From Bosea sp. Tri-49 (GTDB taxonomy: Bacteria > Pseudomonadota > Alphaproteobacteria > Rhizobiales > Beijerinckiaceae): a stretch of DNA of 64,000 bases. The stretch spans positions 1,426,001 to 1,490,000 of the forward strand of contig NZ_CP017946.1 of the NCBI RefSeq assembly GCF_003952665.1. Reading direction: 5' to 3'. Position numbers and translations under genes: made by a program. The notes under the pieces were generated by a model. That model did no database searches. It saw only the letters and a program-made list of their open reading frames with translations, and was not told the origin of the DNA. The first letter of the stretch is position 1, and each line of letters starts with the position of its first letter. Below are positions 50,928-59,612 of the stretch, piece by piece.

Positions 50928-52421
50928 ATGTCCAGCGCCACCGCCCTCGTCACCCGCCTCGACGCCAGTCGCGAGGCGAACTTCCGTGTCCAGCCTCACA
51001 ACATCGAGGCGGAGCAGGCACTGCTGGGCGCGATCCTGGTCAACAACGACGCGTTCTACCGCGTCTCGGACTTCCTGCTGCCCGACCATTTCTTCGAGGA
51101 GCTGCATCGGCGCATCTTCGAGATGACGGCGAGCCTGATCCGCGCCGGCAAGATCGCGACGCCGATCACACTCAAGACCTTCATCGGCGAGATCGATCTC
51201 GGCGGCGTCACGGCGCCCCAGTACCTGGCGCGGCTTGCGGCCGAGGCGACGACTGTCATCAACGCCGGCGACTATGGCCGCACGGTCTACGATCTCGCCA
51301 TCCGCCGCCAGCTGATCGGCGTCGGCGAGGAGCTGGTCAACGTCGCCTATGATGCGCCGGTCGAGATGGCTCCGCGCGAGCAGATCGAGGATGCCGAACG
51401 CAAGCTCTATGCGCTCGCCGAGAAAGGCCGCTATGAGGGCGGTTTCCAGAAATTCGACGGAGCGCTCCGGCTCGCCATCGACATGGCGGCCAGCGCCTTC
51501 CAGCGCGCCGGCGGTCTCTCGGGCATCTCGTCAGGCCTGCGCGATCTCGACCAGCGCATGGGCGGCCTGCAGCGCTCCGACCTGATCGTGCTCGCCGGCC
51601 GCCCGGCCATGGGCAAGACCTCGCTCGCCACCAACATCGCCTTCAACATGGCCAAGGCCTGGCGCGGCGAGCGCCAGGAGGATGGCACGCTCAAATCGGT
51701 CGACGGCGCCATCGTCGGTTTCTTCTCGCTCGAAATGTCGGCCGATCAGCTCGCCACCCGTATTGTGGCCGAGCAATCGGGCATCTCCTCCTACAAGATC
51801 AGACAGGGCCGCATCACCGAGGGCGATTTCGCCCGACTGACCGACGTCGCTGCCCAGATCGAGAAGCTGCCGCTCTATATCGACCAGACCGGCGGCATCT
51901 CGATCGCCCAGCTCGTCGCCCGCGCCCGAAGGCTGCAGCGCCAGAAGGGGCTCGACATCCTGTTCATCGACTACCTGCAACTGCTCTCCGGCTCTTCGAA
52001 GAATGGCCAGAACCGCGTGCAGGAGCTGACCGAGATCACCACCAGCCTGAAGGCGCTGGCCAAGGAGCTCAACGTCCCGATCGTCGCGCTCTCACAGCTC
52101 TCGCGACAGGTCGAGAGTCGCGACGACAAGCGCCCGCAGCTCTCGGACCTGCGTGAATCCGGCTCGATCGAGCAGGACGCCGACGTGGTCATGTTCGTCT
52201 ATCGCGAGGAGTATTATCTCAAGGGGAAGGAGCCCCGGCCGGGCACCGACGAGCACAACAAGTGGCAGATCGAAATGGAGGCAGCCCATGGGCTCGCCGA
52301 ACTCATCATCGGCAAGCAGCGCCACGGCCCGACCGGAACCGTCGCCTTGCAGTTCGACGCCGACGTGACGCGCTTCTCCGACAGGGCTGACCAGAGCCAT
52401 CTACCGGAACGTCTCGAATGA
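50928..52421 (+). CDS. dnaB: Replicative DNA helicase DnaB
   Basis: Hexameric helicase that opens the replication fork. The 497-residue protein has the N-terminal primase-interaction domain (RVQPHNIEAEQALLGAILVNNDAFYRV, LPDHFFEELHRRIFE). The RecA-like domain shows Walker A LAGRPAMGKTSLATNIAF, FFSLEMSADQLATR, DILFIDYLQLL and LSQLSRQVESRDDKRPQLSDLRESGSIEQDAD. Normal length and no intein. The stop overlaps the alr start (ATGA). Confidence 0.97.
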   Translation: MSSATALVTRLDASREANFRVQPHNIEAEQALLGAILVNNDAFYRVSDFLLPDHFFEELHRRIFEMTASLIRAGKIATPITLKTFIGEIDLGGVTAPQYLARLAAEATTVINAGDYGRTVYDLAIRRQLIGVGEELVNVAYDAPVEMAPREQIEDAERKLYALAEKGRYEGGFQKFDGALRLAIDMAASAFQRAGGLSGISSGLRDLDQRMGGLQRSDLIVLAGRPAMGKTSLATNIAFNMAKAWRGERQEDGTLKSVDGAIVGFFSLEMSADQLATRIVAEQSGISSYKIRQGRITEGDFARLTDVAAQIEKLPLYIDQTGGISIAQLVARARRLQRQKGLDILFIDYLQLLSGSSKNGQNRVQELTEITTSLKALAKELNVPIVALSQLSRQVESRDDKRPQLSDLRESGSIEQDADVVMFVYREEYYLKGKEPRPGTDEHNKWQIEMEAAHGLAELIIGKQRHGPTGTVALQFDADVTRFSDRADQSHLPERLE

Positions 52422-53548
52422 ACTCCTTCGATACTCCTGAAAACGCCGGCTATGGCGCGCTGCTGACCATCGATCTTGACGCGCTCGCCGCCAATTGGCG
52501 CATGCTCCGCCAGCGCGCCGGGACGGAAGCGTCCGCCGTGGTCAAGGCCAATGCCTACGGCATCGGCATCGAACCGGCTGTCACCGCGCTCACCAAAGCC
52601 GGCTGCAAAACCTTCTTCGTCGCGCATCTCTCGGAAGCGGTGCGCGCCCGCGCCGTCGCCCCGGACGCGACGATCTACGTGCTCAACGGCCTCGCACCGG
52701 AGAGCGGCGGCACTTTCGCCGAGCACGATCTTTCGCCGGTGCTGGGCTCGCATGAGGAACTGCTCGAATGGGCCGGCTTCCGGCAGAGAGGCGCCAAGGT
52801 CAGGCCGGCGGCGCTGCATGTCGACACCGCCATGAACCGCCTCGGGCTTTGGCCAGGCGAAGGGCTCGACCTGGCGCGCGAGAAGAGCGGGGTCATCGCC
52901 GCAGCCGGGATCGGGCTGCTGATGAGCCATTTTGCCTCCTCCGAGGTGGTCGACGATCCGGCCAATGCCCGGCAGATCGCTGCCTTCGCCGAAATCGCCG
53001 CGGCCTTCCCCGGCGTGCCGGCATCACTGCTGAATTCCTCCGGCCATTTCCTGCCGAACTGTCCCTCCTATCAGCTCACCCGGCCGGGCTATGCGCTCTA
53101 TGGCGGCAATCCGACCCCCGGAAAGCCGAACCCGATGCGGCCAGTCGTCGGGCTAGAGGCCCGGATCATCCAGCTGCGCGAGGTCCAAGCCGGGATGCAG
53201 GTTGGCTATAACGGCACCTGGACAGCGAAGGGCCGGAGCAAGCTCGCCACCATCTGCCTCGGCTACGCCGACGGCTATCCGCGCAATGGCAGCTGGACCG
53301 ACCACTCGCAGGGCGGCTCGGCGCTGGTCGGCGGCGTGCGCTGCCCCTTCGTCGGCACGGTCTCGATGGACCTGATCATCGTCGACATCTCCGATGCGCC
53401 GGCCGACGCAGCCGTGCGCGGTGCACCTGTAACGCTGATCGGCGGCGAGCTCGACCTCGAAGCGGTTGGTGCCGGCGCCAAGACGATCGGCTACGAGATT
53501 CTGACCAGCCTCGGCCGCCGCCACGCGCGGCGCTATGTCGGGCTCTAG
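52418..53548 (+). CDS. alr: Alanine racemase
   Basis: PLP enzyme making D-alanine for peptidoglycan. The 376-residue protein shows the PLP lysine motif AVVKANAYGIGIEPAV (lysine near residue 43), HVDTAMNRLGLW, LLNSSGHFL and the catalytic-tyrosine region MQVGYNGTWTAKGRSKLATICLGYADGYPR. CPFVGTVSMDLIIVDIS, the second-site region, is also present. Start coupled to dnaB. Normal length. Confidence 0.96.
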   Translation: MNSFDTPENAGYGALLTIDLDALAANWRMLRQRAGTEASAVVKANAYGIGIEPAVTALTKAGCKTFFVAHLSEAVRARAVAPDATIYVLNGLAPESGGTFAEHDLSPVLGSHEELLEWAGFRQRGAKVRPAALHVDTAMNRLGLWPGEGLDLAREKSGVIAAAGIGLLMSHFASSEVVDDPANARQIAAFAEIAAAFPGVPASLLNSSGHFLPNCPSYQLTRPGYALYGGNPTPGKPNPMRPVVGLEARIIQLREVQAGMQVGYNGTWTAKGRSKLATICLGYADGYPRNGSWTDHSQGGSALVGGVRCPFVGTVSMDLIIVDISDAPADAAVRGAPVTLIGGELDLEAVGAGAKTIGYEILTSLGRRHARRYVGL

Positions 53549-53555
53549 GCTTTAA

Positions 53556-54980
53556 ATGGCCAAGCGCGGCCCGACCTATACCTGCCAGGCCTGCGGCGCG
53601 GTCTATCATCGCTGGCAGGGCAAATGCGACGCCTGCGGAACCTGGTCGTCGCTGTCGGAGGAGGCGCAAGCTGCGCCGGTCCCCGGTGGCGGCCGGTTAT
53701 CCTCGGGCGGACGGGCGCGTGGCCGCATCTTCGCGCTGGAGAGCCTGAAGGGCGAGACGCAGGATGCACCCCGCATCGTCTCCGGCATCGGCGAGCTCGA
53801 TCGCGTCACCGGCGGCGGCTTCGTGCCGGGCTCGGTCCTCCTGATCGGCGGCGATCCCGGCATCGGCAAGTCGACGCTGCTGATGCAGGCCTGCGCCGCC
53901 ATGGCCCTGACCGGCCGGCGCGTCGTCTATGTCTCGGGCGAGGAATCGACCGGCCAGGTCCGGCTCAGGGCCCAGCGCATGGGTCTCGCCGAGGCGCCGG
54001 TCGATCTCGCGGCCGAGACCAATATCGAGGACATCATCGCAACGCTTGGGCAAGGCGAGCGCCCTGCCCTCGTGGTGATCGATTCGATCCAGACCATGTG
54101 GTCGTCAGAGGTCGAGAGCGCGCCTGGCACGGTGACGCAGGTGCGCGGCTCGGCGCAGGCGCTGATTCGCTATGCCAAGACCTCGGGCGCCTGCCTGATC
54201 CTGGTCGGCCATGTCACCAAGGATGGCCAGATCGCCGGGCCGCGCGTCGTCGAGCACATGGTCGACGCAGTGCTGTCCTTCGAAGGCGAAGGCACGCACG
54301 CCTTCCGCATCCTGCGTGGCCAGAAGAACCGCTTCGGCGCGACCGACGAGATCGGCGTCTTCGAGATGACCGGCGCCGGTCTCTCCGAAGTGGGTAACCC
54401 TTCTGCCCTTTTTCTCGCCGGCCGGGACCAAGATGCGCCGGGCGCAGCCGTGCTCGCCAGCATTGAGGGCACGCGGCCGGTGCTGGTCGAAATCCAGGCG
54501 CTGGTGGCGCCGAGCGCGCTCGGGACGCCGCGCCGCGCCGTGGTCGGCTGGGAGAACAGCCGCCTTGCCATGGTGCTGGCGGTGCTGGAAACGCATGGCG
54601 GGCTGAAGCTCGGCCAGCATGACGTCTATCTCAATGTCGCAGGCGGCCTGCGCGTCGGCGAGCCGGCAGCGGACCTCGCGGTGGCTGCGGCGCTGATCTC
54701 CTCGCTGACCGGAGCGATCCTGCCCTCGGGCGCGGTCCATTTCGGCGAGATCGCACTCTCGGGCGCGATCCGGCCGGTTTCGGTCGCTGCGGCCCGGCTG
54801 CGCGAAGCGGCGAAGCTCGGTTTCGAAAGCGCGGTGCTGCCTTCCGCCGGAGCCGATATCGGCGACGGCAACGGCTTGAGATTGCGGCGGCTGAGCCATG
54901 TCGGTGAGCTCGTAGCGGAGATTGCGGCGAGCGCGCCTCGAGCCCGTTCCCGCCAGCCTGCGGCGCAGGGTGATCGATAA
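53556..54980 (+). CDS. radA: DNA repair protein RadA
   Basis: RecA-like helicase that aids branch migration in recombination. The 474-residue protein starts with a four-cysteine zinc motif (CQACGAVYHRWQGKCDACGTW, in outline). Then come Walker A GGDPGIGKSTLLMQ, Walker B LVVIDSIQTMWS, the RadA signature KNRFGATDEIGVFEM and a C-terminal Lon-like domain (YLNVAGGLRVGEPAADLAVAAALISS, FGEIALSGAIRPV). It starts 7 bases after alr. The position behind dnaB makes shared control by the SOS-like box possible. Confidence 0.96.
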   Translation: MAKRGPTYTCQACGAVYHRWQGKCDACGTWSSLSEEAQAAPVPGGGRLSSGGRARGRIFALESLKGETQDAPRIVSGIGELDRVTGGGFVPGSVLLIGGDPGIGKSTLLMQACAAMALTGRRVVYVSGEESTGQVRLRAQRMGLAEAPVDLAAETNIEDIIATLGQGERPALVVIDSIQTMWSSEVESAPGTVTQVRGSAQALIRYAKTSGACLILVGHVTKDGQIAGPRVVEHMVDAVLSFEGEGTHAFRILRGQKNRFGATDEIGVFEMTGAGLSEVGNPSALFLAGRDQDAPGAAVLASIEGTRPVLVEIQALVAPSALGTPRRAVVGWENSRLAMVLAVLETHGGLKLGQHDVYLNVAGGLRVGEPAADLAVAAALISSLTGAILPSGAVHFGEIALSGAIRPVSVAAARLREAAKLGFESAVLPSAGADIGDGNGLRLRRLSHVGELVAEIAASAPRARSRQPAAQGDR

Positions 54981-55011
54981 AATGGTCTCGATTCTCAAGG
55001 GAGAGACGGAT

Positions 55012-55043
55012 TCACCGATCAGACTGAACAGCCTGATCGGTGA
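55012..55043. terminator. Perfect 11-base hairpin between radA and cvpA
   Basis: TCACCGATCAG (55012-55022) pairs with CTGATCGGTGA (55033-55043) around a 10-base loop that itself contains CTG-AA-CAG. No T-run follows on either strand, so it may be a terminator of unusual form, an mRNA-end stabiliser or an operator. Confidence 0.5.
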
Positions 55044-55175
55044 CAGCTCTCGCCGCAGTGCAAAATGAGCCGACTGCATGGGTGACGCGCGGCACGCGAG
55101 CGGGTATAGCAAAATCCGCCCGGCCCACCCATTTGACGCGTGCCGGCCCCGATTTTGCAGCGAAGCGGCCCTGAC

Positions 55176-55895
55176 ATGCCTGTGACAATTCTCGATCTCG
55201 TCGTCATCGGCGTGGTGTTGATCTCGGCTTTGCTGGCAGCCGTGCGTGGTCTGACGCGCGAAGTGCTGGCGATCGCCTCCTGGGCGGCCGCGGCCGTCGT
55301 CGCTTGGATCTTCCATCCGCAATTGATGCCGCTCGCCGAGCAGTACATCCCCAACAAGACCGTGGCCCTGGTCGCAGTGATCGCCGCGCTCTTCCTCGGC
55401 ACGCTGATCGTGGTCTCGCTGATCACGGCGCGGATCTCGGACTTCGTGCTCGATTCGCGCATCGGCGCGCTCGACCGCACTCTCGGCTTCGTCTTCGGCG
55501 CCGCCCGCGGCCTGCTGCTCGCCGTGGTCGGCTATCTGTTCTTCATGACCCTGATGGGTGACAAGAACCTGCCGACCTGGGCCAAGGACGCACGAGCCAA
55601 GCCGCTTCTCGAAGAAACCGGGCGCAGCTTGTTGACCATGCTGCCGCAGGACCTGAATTCCGACTTCTTCAAGAAGCTTATTCCGACGAAGGGCGGCTCC
55701 GAGCCCACGGAAGCTCCGGCAGAAGAGCCGCGCACGCCAGGCGCCACTCCGCCGGCCGGCAGCCCCGCCCCGGCCGATCCGCAGCGCCGCACGCAGGCGC
55801 CTGCCACCGATCGGCAGGCGCTGCAGCGCGTGATCGATTCGTCCGCTCCGGCCACCACCGGCGCGACACCCGCCCCGGCGCAACGCCGGCCCTGA
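55176..55895 (+). CDS. cvpA: CvpA family membrane protein
   Basis: A 239-residue inner-membrane protein of the CvpA family (linked in Escherichia coli to colicin V production and envelope stress tolerance). Four hydrophobic helices occupy roughly residues 3-150: ILDLVVIGVVLISALLAAVRGLTREVLAI, WAAAAVVAWIF, VALVAVIAALFLGTLIVVSLI and GFVFGAARGLLLAVVGYLFFM. RGLTRE is the family signature. The last 70 residues are a Pro/Ala-rich cytoplasmic tail. ATG at 55176 is preferred to an in-frame GTG at 55140. purF follows by 30 bases, the classic cvpA-purF pair. Confidence 0.93.
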   Translation: MPVTILDLVVIGVVLISALLAAVRGLTREVLAIASWAAAAVVAWIFHPQLMPLAEQYIPNKTVALVAVIAALFLGTLIVVSLITARISDFVLDSRIGALDRTLGFVFGAARGLLLAVVGYLFFMTLMGDKNLPTWAKDARAKPLLEETGRSLLTMLPQDLNSDFFKKLIPTKGGSEPTEAPAEEPRTPGATPPAGSPAPADPQRRTQAPATDRQALQRVIDSSAPATTGATPAPAQRRP

Positions 55896-55925
55896 CTGGA
55901 GTATAATGCCGCGATGGAGCCTGCG

Positions 55926-57395
55926 ATGAGCCAGATCCACGATGCCGACGCCGTGTTCGACCCGAACGCCGATCGTTTGCGCGAGGAGTGCGGCGTCTTC
56001 GGCATCTTCGGCCATGCCGACGCCGCGGCGCTGACCGCGCTCGGCCTGCATGCGCTCCAGCATCGCGGCCAGGAAGCCACCGGCATCGTCTCCTTCGATG
56101 GCCACCGCTTCCATACCGAGCGCCAGCTCGGCCTCGTCGGCGACGCCTTCTCGGACGCCAGCGTGATCGAGAAGCTCAAGGGCAAGCAAGCGATCGGCCA
56201 CGTCCGTTACTCGACCACCGGCGAGACCATCCTGCGCAACGTCCAGCCGCTCTTCTCCGAGCTGCATGGCGGCGGCTTCGCGGTGGCCCATAACGGCAAC
56301 CTAACCAACGGGCTGACGTTGCGGCGCAACCTCGTGCGCGACGGCGCGATCTACCAGTCGACCTCAGACACCGAGGTCCTGCTGCATCTGGTGGCCCGCA
56401 GCCGCAAGGCGAAGTTCATCGAGCGCTTCATCGACGCGCTGCGCCAGATCGAGGGCGCCTATGCCTTCGTCGGCATCACCAACAAGAAGCTGGTCGGCGC
56501 GCGCGATCCGCTCGGCATCCGCCCGCTGGTGCTCGGCGACCTTAATGGCTGCCCGATCCTGACCTCCGAGACCTGTGCGCTCGACATCATCGGCGCCAAG
56601 TTCGTCCGCGAGATCGAAAATGGCGAGGTCGTCGTCATCTCCGAGCAGGGCATCGAGAGCCACAAGCCCTTCCCGCCGGTGCCGGAACGGCCCTGCATCT
56701 TCGAGTACATCTATTTCGCCCGGCCGGATTCGATCGTGAAAGGCCGCAGCATCTATGAGCGCCGCAAGGCGATGGGTGCTCAGCTCGCTTCGGAGGCACC
56801 AGCCGATGCCGACGTGATCGTGCCTGTGCCGGATTCCGGCGTGCCGGCAGCGCTCGGCTACGCCCAGGCGAGCGGCATTCCGTTCGAGCTTGGCATCATC
56901 CGCAACCACTATGTCGGCCGCACCTTCATCGAGCCCACGCAGAAGGTTCGCGAACTCGGCGTGCGCCTGAAGCATTCGGCCAATCGCAGCGTGGTCGAAG
57001 GCAAGCGCATCGTGCTGGTCGACGACTCCATTGTGCGCGGCACGACGTCGCTGAAGATCGTCAAGATGATGCGCGAGGCCGGCGCCCGCGAGGTGCATTT
57101 CCGCATCTCGTCGCCGCCGATCACCCATCCCGACTATTACGGCATCGACACGCCCGACCAGGCAAAACTGCTCGCCGCGACCCATACGCTCGAGGAGATG
57201 CGCCAGTTCGTCGGCGCCGATTCCCTCGCCTTCATCTCGGTTAACGGGCTCTACAAGGCGATGGGGCATGAGCAGCGCGATCCGACCCGACCGCAGTTCA
57301 CCGACCATTGCTTCACCGGGGACTATCCGACCTCGCTGACCGATGTCATCGGCGAGAGCGCCAAGCAGCAAATCTCGCTTCTGGCCGCCGGCTGA
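55926..57395 (+). CDS. purF: Amidophosphoribosyltransferase
   Basis: First committed step of purine synthesis. The 489-residue protein has a 21-residue propeptide, then the catalytic cysteine (Cys22 in EECGVFGIF), and the class II amidotransferase segments LHALQHRGQEATGIVSF, IGHVRYSTTG and AVAHNGNLTNG. The phosphoribosyltransferase domain has the PRPP motif IVLVDDSIVRGTTSLK. Several cysteines near the C-terminal half could bind an iron-sulfur cluster, but the ligand set was not established. ATG at 55926 is preferred (GGAG 6 bases upstream); ATG at 55914 is an alternative. Confidence 0.96.
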   Translation: MSQIHDADAVFDPNADRLREECGVFGIFGHADAAALTALGLHALQHRGQEATGIVSFDGHRFHTERQLGLVGDAFSDASVIEKLKGKQAIGHVRYSTTGETILRNVQPLFSELHGGGFAVAHNGNLTNGLTLRRNLVRDGAIYQSTSDTEVLLHLVARSRKAKFIERFIDALRQIEGAYAFVGITNKKLVGARDPLGIRPLVLGDLNGCPILTSETCALDIIGAKFVREIENGEVVVISEQGIESHKPFPPVPERPCIFEYIYFARPDSIVKGRSIYERRKAMGAQLASEAPADADVIVPVPDSGVPAALGYAQASGIPFELGIIRNHYVGRTFIEPTQKVRELGVRLKHSANRSVVEGKRIVLVDDSIVRGTTSLKIVKMMREAGAREVHFRISSPPITHPDYYGIDTPDQAKLLAATHTLEEMRQFVGADSLAFISVNGLYKAMGHEQRDPTRPQFTDHCFTGDYPTSLTDVIGESAKQQISLLAAG

Positions 57396-57414
57396 CCCTT
57401 TCGACGGGATTTCG

Positions 57415-58155
57415 ATGAGCAAGCCTCTGGAAGGGCGCGTCGCGCTCGTCACCGGCGCGTCGCGCGGGATCGGCCGCGCTGCGGCGCTCGCCTTTGCCCA
57501 GGCCGGCGCACATGTGATCGCCCTGGCGCGCACCACAGGCGCGCTCGAGGAGCTCGACGACGAGATCCGGGCGATCGGCGGCAGCGCGACTTTGGTGCCG
57601 GCCGACCTCGCCGATGCCGCCGCAATCGAGAAGCTGGGCCCCGCCGTGCTGGAGCGCTGGGGCAGGCTCGACATCCTGCTCGCCAATGCCGGTGTCCTCG
57701 GCCCGCTGGCGCCGCTGACCCATGTCAGCCCGAAGGAATGGGCCGAGGTTTTCGACATCAATGTCAGCGCCAACTGGCGGCTGCTGAAATCGGTCGAGCC
57801 GGCGCTGAAGGCCTCCGAATCCGGCCGGGCGATCTTCCTGTCTTCCGGCGCAGCGCATAAGGGACTCGCCTATTGGGGACCTTATGCGGTGTCCAAGGCG
57901 GCGCTCGAGGCGATGGCGCGCAGCTACGCCGACGAGACGCGCACGACCAATCTGCGGGTCATGCTGGTCAATCCCGGCCCCTTGCGCACGCGCATGCGTG
58001 CCCAAGCGATGCCGGGCGAAGACCCGATGACCTTGAAGACGCCGGAAGACTTGGCGCCACATCTGGTCGAGATCGCCTCGCCAAGCTGGACCGAGACCGG
58101 CAAGATCTTCGATTTCCCGCAGGGCAAGGTGCTGACGCCGCAGATGCCGGCGTGA
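57415..58155 (+). CDS. SDR-family oxidoreductase
   Basis: A 246-residue classical short-chain dehydrogenase. It has the NAD(P) motif VTGASRGIGRAAALAF (about 13-28), DILLANAGVLGPLAP, the active-site serine region AIFLSSGAAHKG and the Tyr-x-x-x-Lys signature in WGPYAVSKAALEAMA. It ends LTPQMPA. The lack of a typical C-terminal FabG signature and the position behind purF (20 bases) are shared by many alphaproteobacteria. The substrate is unknown. Confidence 0.92.
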   Translation: MSKPLEGRVALVTGASRGIGRAAALAFAQAGAHVIALARTTGALEELDDEIRAIGGSATLVPADLADAAAIEKLGPAVLERWGRLDILLANAGVLGPLAPLTHVSPKEWAEVFDINVSANWRLLKSVEPALKASESGRAIFLSSGAAHKGLAYWGPYAVSKAALEAMARSYADETRTTNLRVMLVNPGPLRTRMRAQAMPGEDPMTLKTPEDLAPHLVEIASPSWTETGKIFDFPQGKVLTPQMPA

Positions 58156-58199
58156 GAGTGCCCTGAAGATTGGCTGGAAGAGGCGAGCACCGGAGTAAA

Positions 58200-59033
58200 A
58201 TGCTTCTACGCTCCCTCTCGCTATTGCCTGCCCTCGCCGCCCTCGGTTTGTCGATAGCTGCGATGACGGCGGGGCGAGTTGTAGCGGACAGCACTCGCAT
58301 AAGCCCCGATTCCGCTCTGGCAAAGGAATTGCGCCAGACCTGTCGCTCGATCAGCGAACTATCGTTTGCGGGAGCGTCGGCCGATGCGCAGGAGATCATG
58401 GCCCGTGCCCAGGAGATCATCGCACGTGGCGATCGGGCTCTCGCAGCCTGCACCAGGCTGATTGACAGCGGGAGCCTCACGGGCGGCGATCTCGCCGGCG
58501 CCCTCCTCGATCGCGGAGATATCCTGGCACCGGGGACAGGCGACACGTACGCAAGGGCGCTCGCCGATTATGATCGGGCCATCGCCCTTGCGCCGACAGC
58601 GGCCATTACATTCTCGAAGCGCGGGAAGGCTCATCTGCTGTATATGCGGAACCTCCAGCAGGCTTTACGCGACCTCGATACCGCCATCCGCCTCGACCCG
58701 TCGCAAGCGGATTTCTTTGTCACACGCGCATCGGTTCAAGCTTGGCTCAAACAGCCCGACAAAGCTCTCGCCGATCTCGATCGCGCCATCGCCCTCGCGC
58801 CCACATTTGAAAAAGCCCGGTCCGTTCGCGGCCTGACCCATCTCGACCAGGGTAATTTTGCCAAAGCCATCGCCGATTTCGATGAAGCCATTCGTCTGGC
58901 GCCAAACTCTGACGAGAACTACAGCTTCCGCGCCGCAGCCAAACGTGCCGCAGGCGATCAGGATGGGGCTCGCGCGGACGAGACCAAAGCGCGCGAGCTG
59001 TCTTCTCCAAGCAATACTCCCGCGCAGCGTTGA
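58200..59033 (+). CDS. Exported TPR-repeat protein
   Basis: A 277-residue protein with an N-terminal hydrophobic signal (LLRSLSLLPALAALGLSIAAMTAGRVVA) and then helical repeats. At least three tetratricopeptide units are visible, each ending in an ALADYDRAIALAPT-type motif: near residues 120-133, 155-168 (LRDLDTAIRLDPS), 188-202 (LADLDRAIALAPT) and 222-236 (IADFDEAIRLAPN). It probably works in the periplasm as a scaffold. GGAG lies 5 bases upstream of the ATG. No partner can be named. Confidence 0.85.
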   Translation: MLLRSLSLLPALAALGLSIAAMTAGRVVADSTRISPDSALAKELRQTCRSISELSFAGASADAQEIMARAQEIIARGDRALAACTRLIDSGSLTGGDLAGALLDRGDILAPGTGDTYARALADYDRAIALAPTAAITFSKRGKAHLLYMRNLQQALRDLDTAIRLDPSQADFFVTRASVQAWLKQPDKALADLDRAIALAPTFEKARSVRGLTHLDQGNFAKAIADFDEAIRLAPNSDENYSFRAAAKRAAGDQDGARADETKARELSSPSNTPAQR

Positions 59034-59107
59034 GCGACGGCAAGATCGTCGACCGCCCGCAAGGCAGATGCTGCGGCTGCAGCTGTCGGCGTAGCGATCC
59101 GTGCTTC

Positions 59108-59197
59108 GTCATGGTCGGGCTTGTCCCGGCCATCCACGCCTTCCTCGGGCAGTGCGGCGTTTAAGACGTGGATGCTCGCCACAAGGGCGAGCATGAC
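59108..59197. repeat. Dispersed palindromic element (GTCATGGTCGGGCTTGTCCCGGCC type)
   Basis: GTCATGGTCGGGCTTGTCCC near the left end and ACAAGGGCGAGCATGAC at the right end are roughly inverted, with CATCCACG and CGTGGATG inside. This pattern is a widespread extragenic palindrome in Hyphomicrobiales. It lies between the convergent TPR and NUDIX genes and probably acts as a bidirectional transcription barrier. Confidence 0.7.
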
Positions 59198-59204
59198 GGT
59201 GTGG

Positions 59205-59612
59205 TCACGCAGCCGCGTACTCCCGCACCACCGCGATCAAATCCGCCACTGTCAGGTTCGGCAGGGCTGCCATCTCGTCGAGCGAGAACCAGCCGATCCG
59301 GACATGCTCGTCCGACAGGTTCTCCGCTTCGCCGCCGTCCCAGCCAGAGACGACATAGATGTGGTGCAGTGCTGCGCCGTTGCGCTCCGGGAAGCGTTCC
59401 TCGGCCGAGAGCATCAGCCGATAGGTCAGCGGCGTCAGCCCGACCTCCTCGCGGCATTCGCGAATGAGCGCGGCTTCGAGCCCCTCGCCTGCCTCGACCC
59501 GGCCGCCGATTGCGTCCCAGTGATCGGCCCAGGCGCGCTTCCACGAGGCACGGAGGCCCAGCAGCACCCGCCCGTCGGCGCGCAGGAAGAGCGCGCTGAC
59601 GGTCTCCAGCAT
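59205..59612 (-). CDS. NUDIX hydrolase
   Basis: A 135-residue protein with a complete Nudix box (GGRVEAGEGLEAALIRECREEVGL, residues about 36-59, key residues G, E, R-E-x-x-E-E and G). It cleaves nucleoside diphosphates linked to another group; the substrate is unknown. The early WKRAWADHWDAIGGRVE segment and the closing region fit small housecleaning members. Its start overlaps the der stop (TGATG), so it is translated with der. Confidence 0.92.
   Translation of the reverse strand: MLETVSALFLRADGRVLLGLRASWKRAWADHWDAIGGRVEAGEGLEAALIRECREEVGLTPLTYRLMLSAEERFPERNGAALHHIYVVSGWDGGEAENLSDEHVRIGWFSLDEMAALPNLTVADLIAVVREYAAA

Noticed and set aside
55902..55907. TATAAT sequence just before purF
   Set aside because: No acceptable -35 box at the right distance, and cvpA-purF is an obvious operon.
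54105..56291. 728-codon open frame on the minus strand across radA, cvpA and purF
   Set aside because: Opposes three well-supported genes and crosses their boundaries, as an antisense artefact would.
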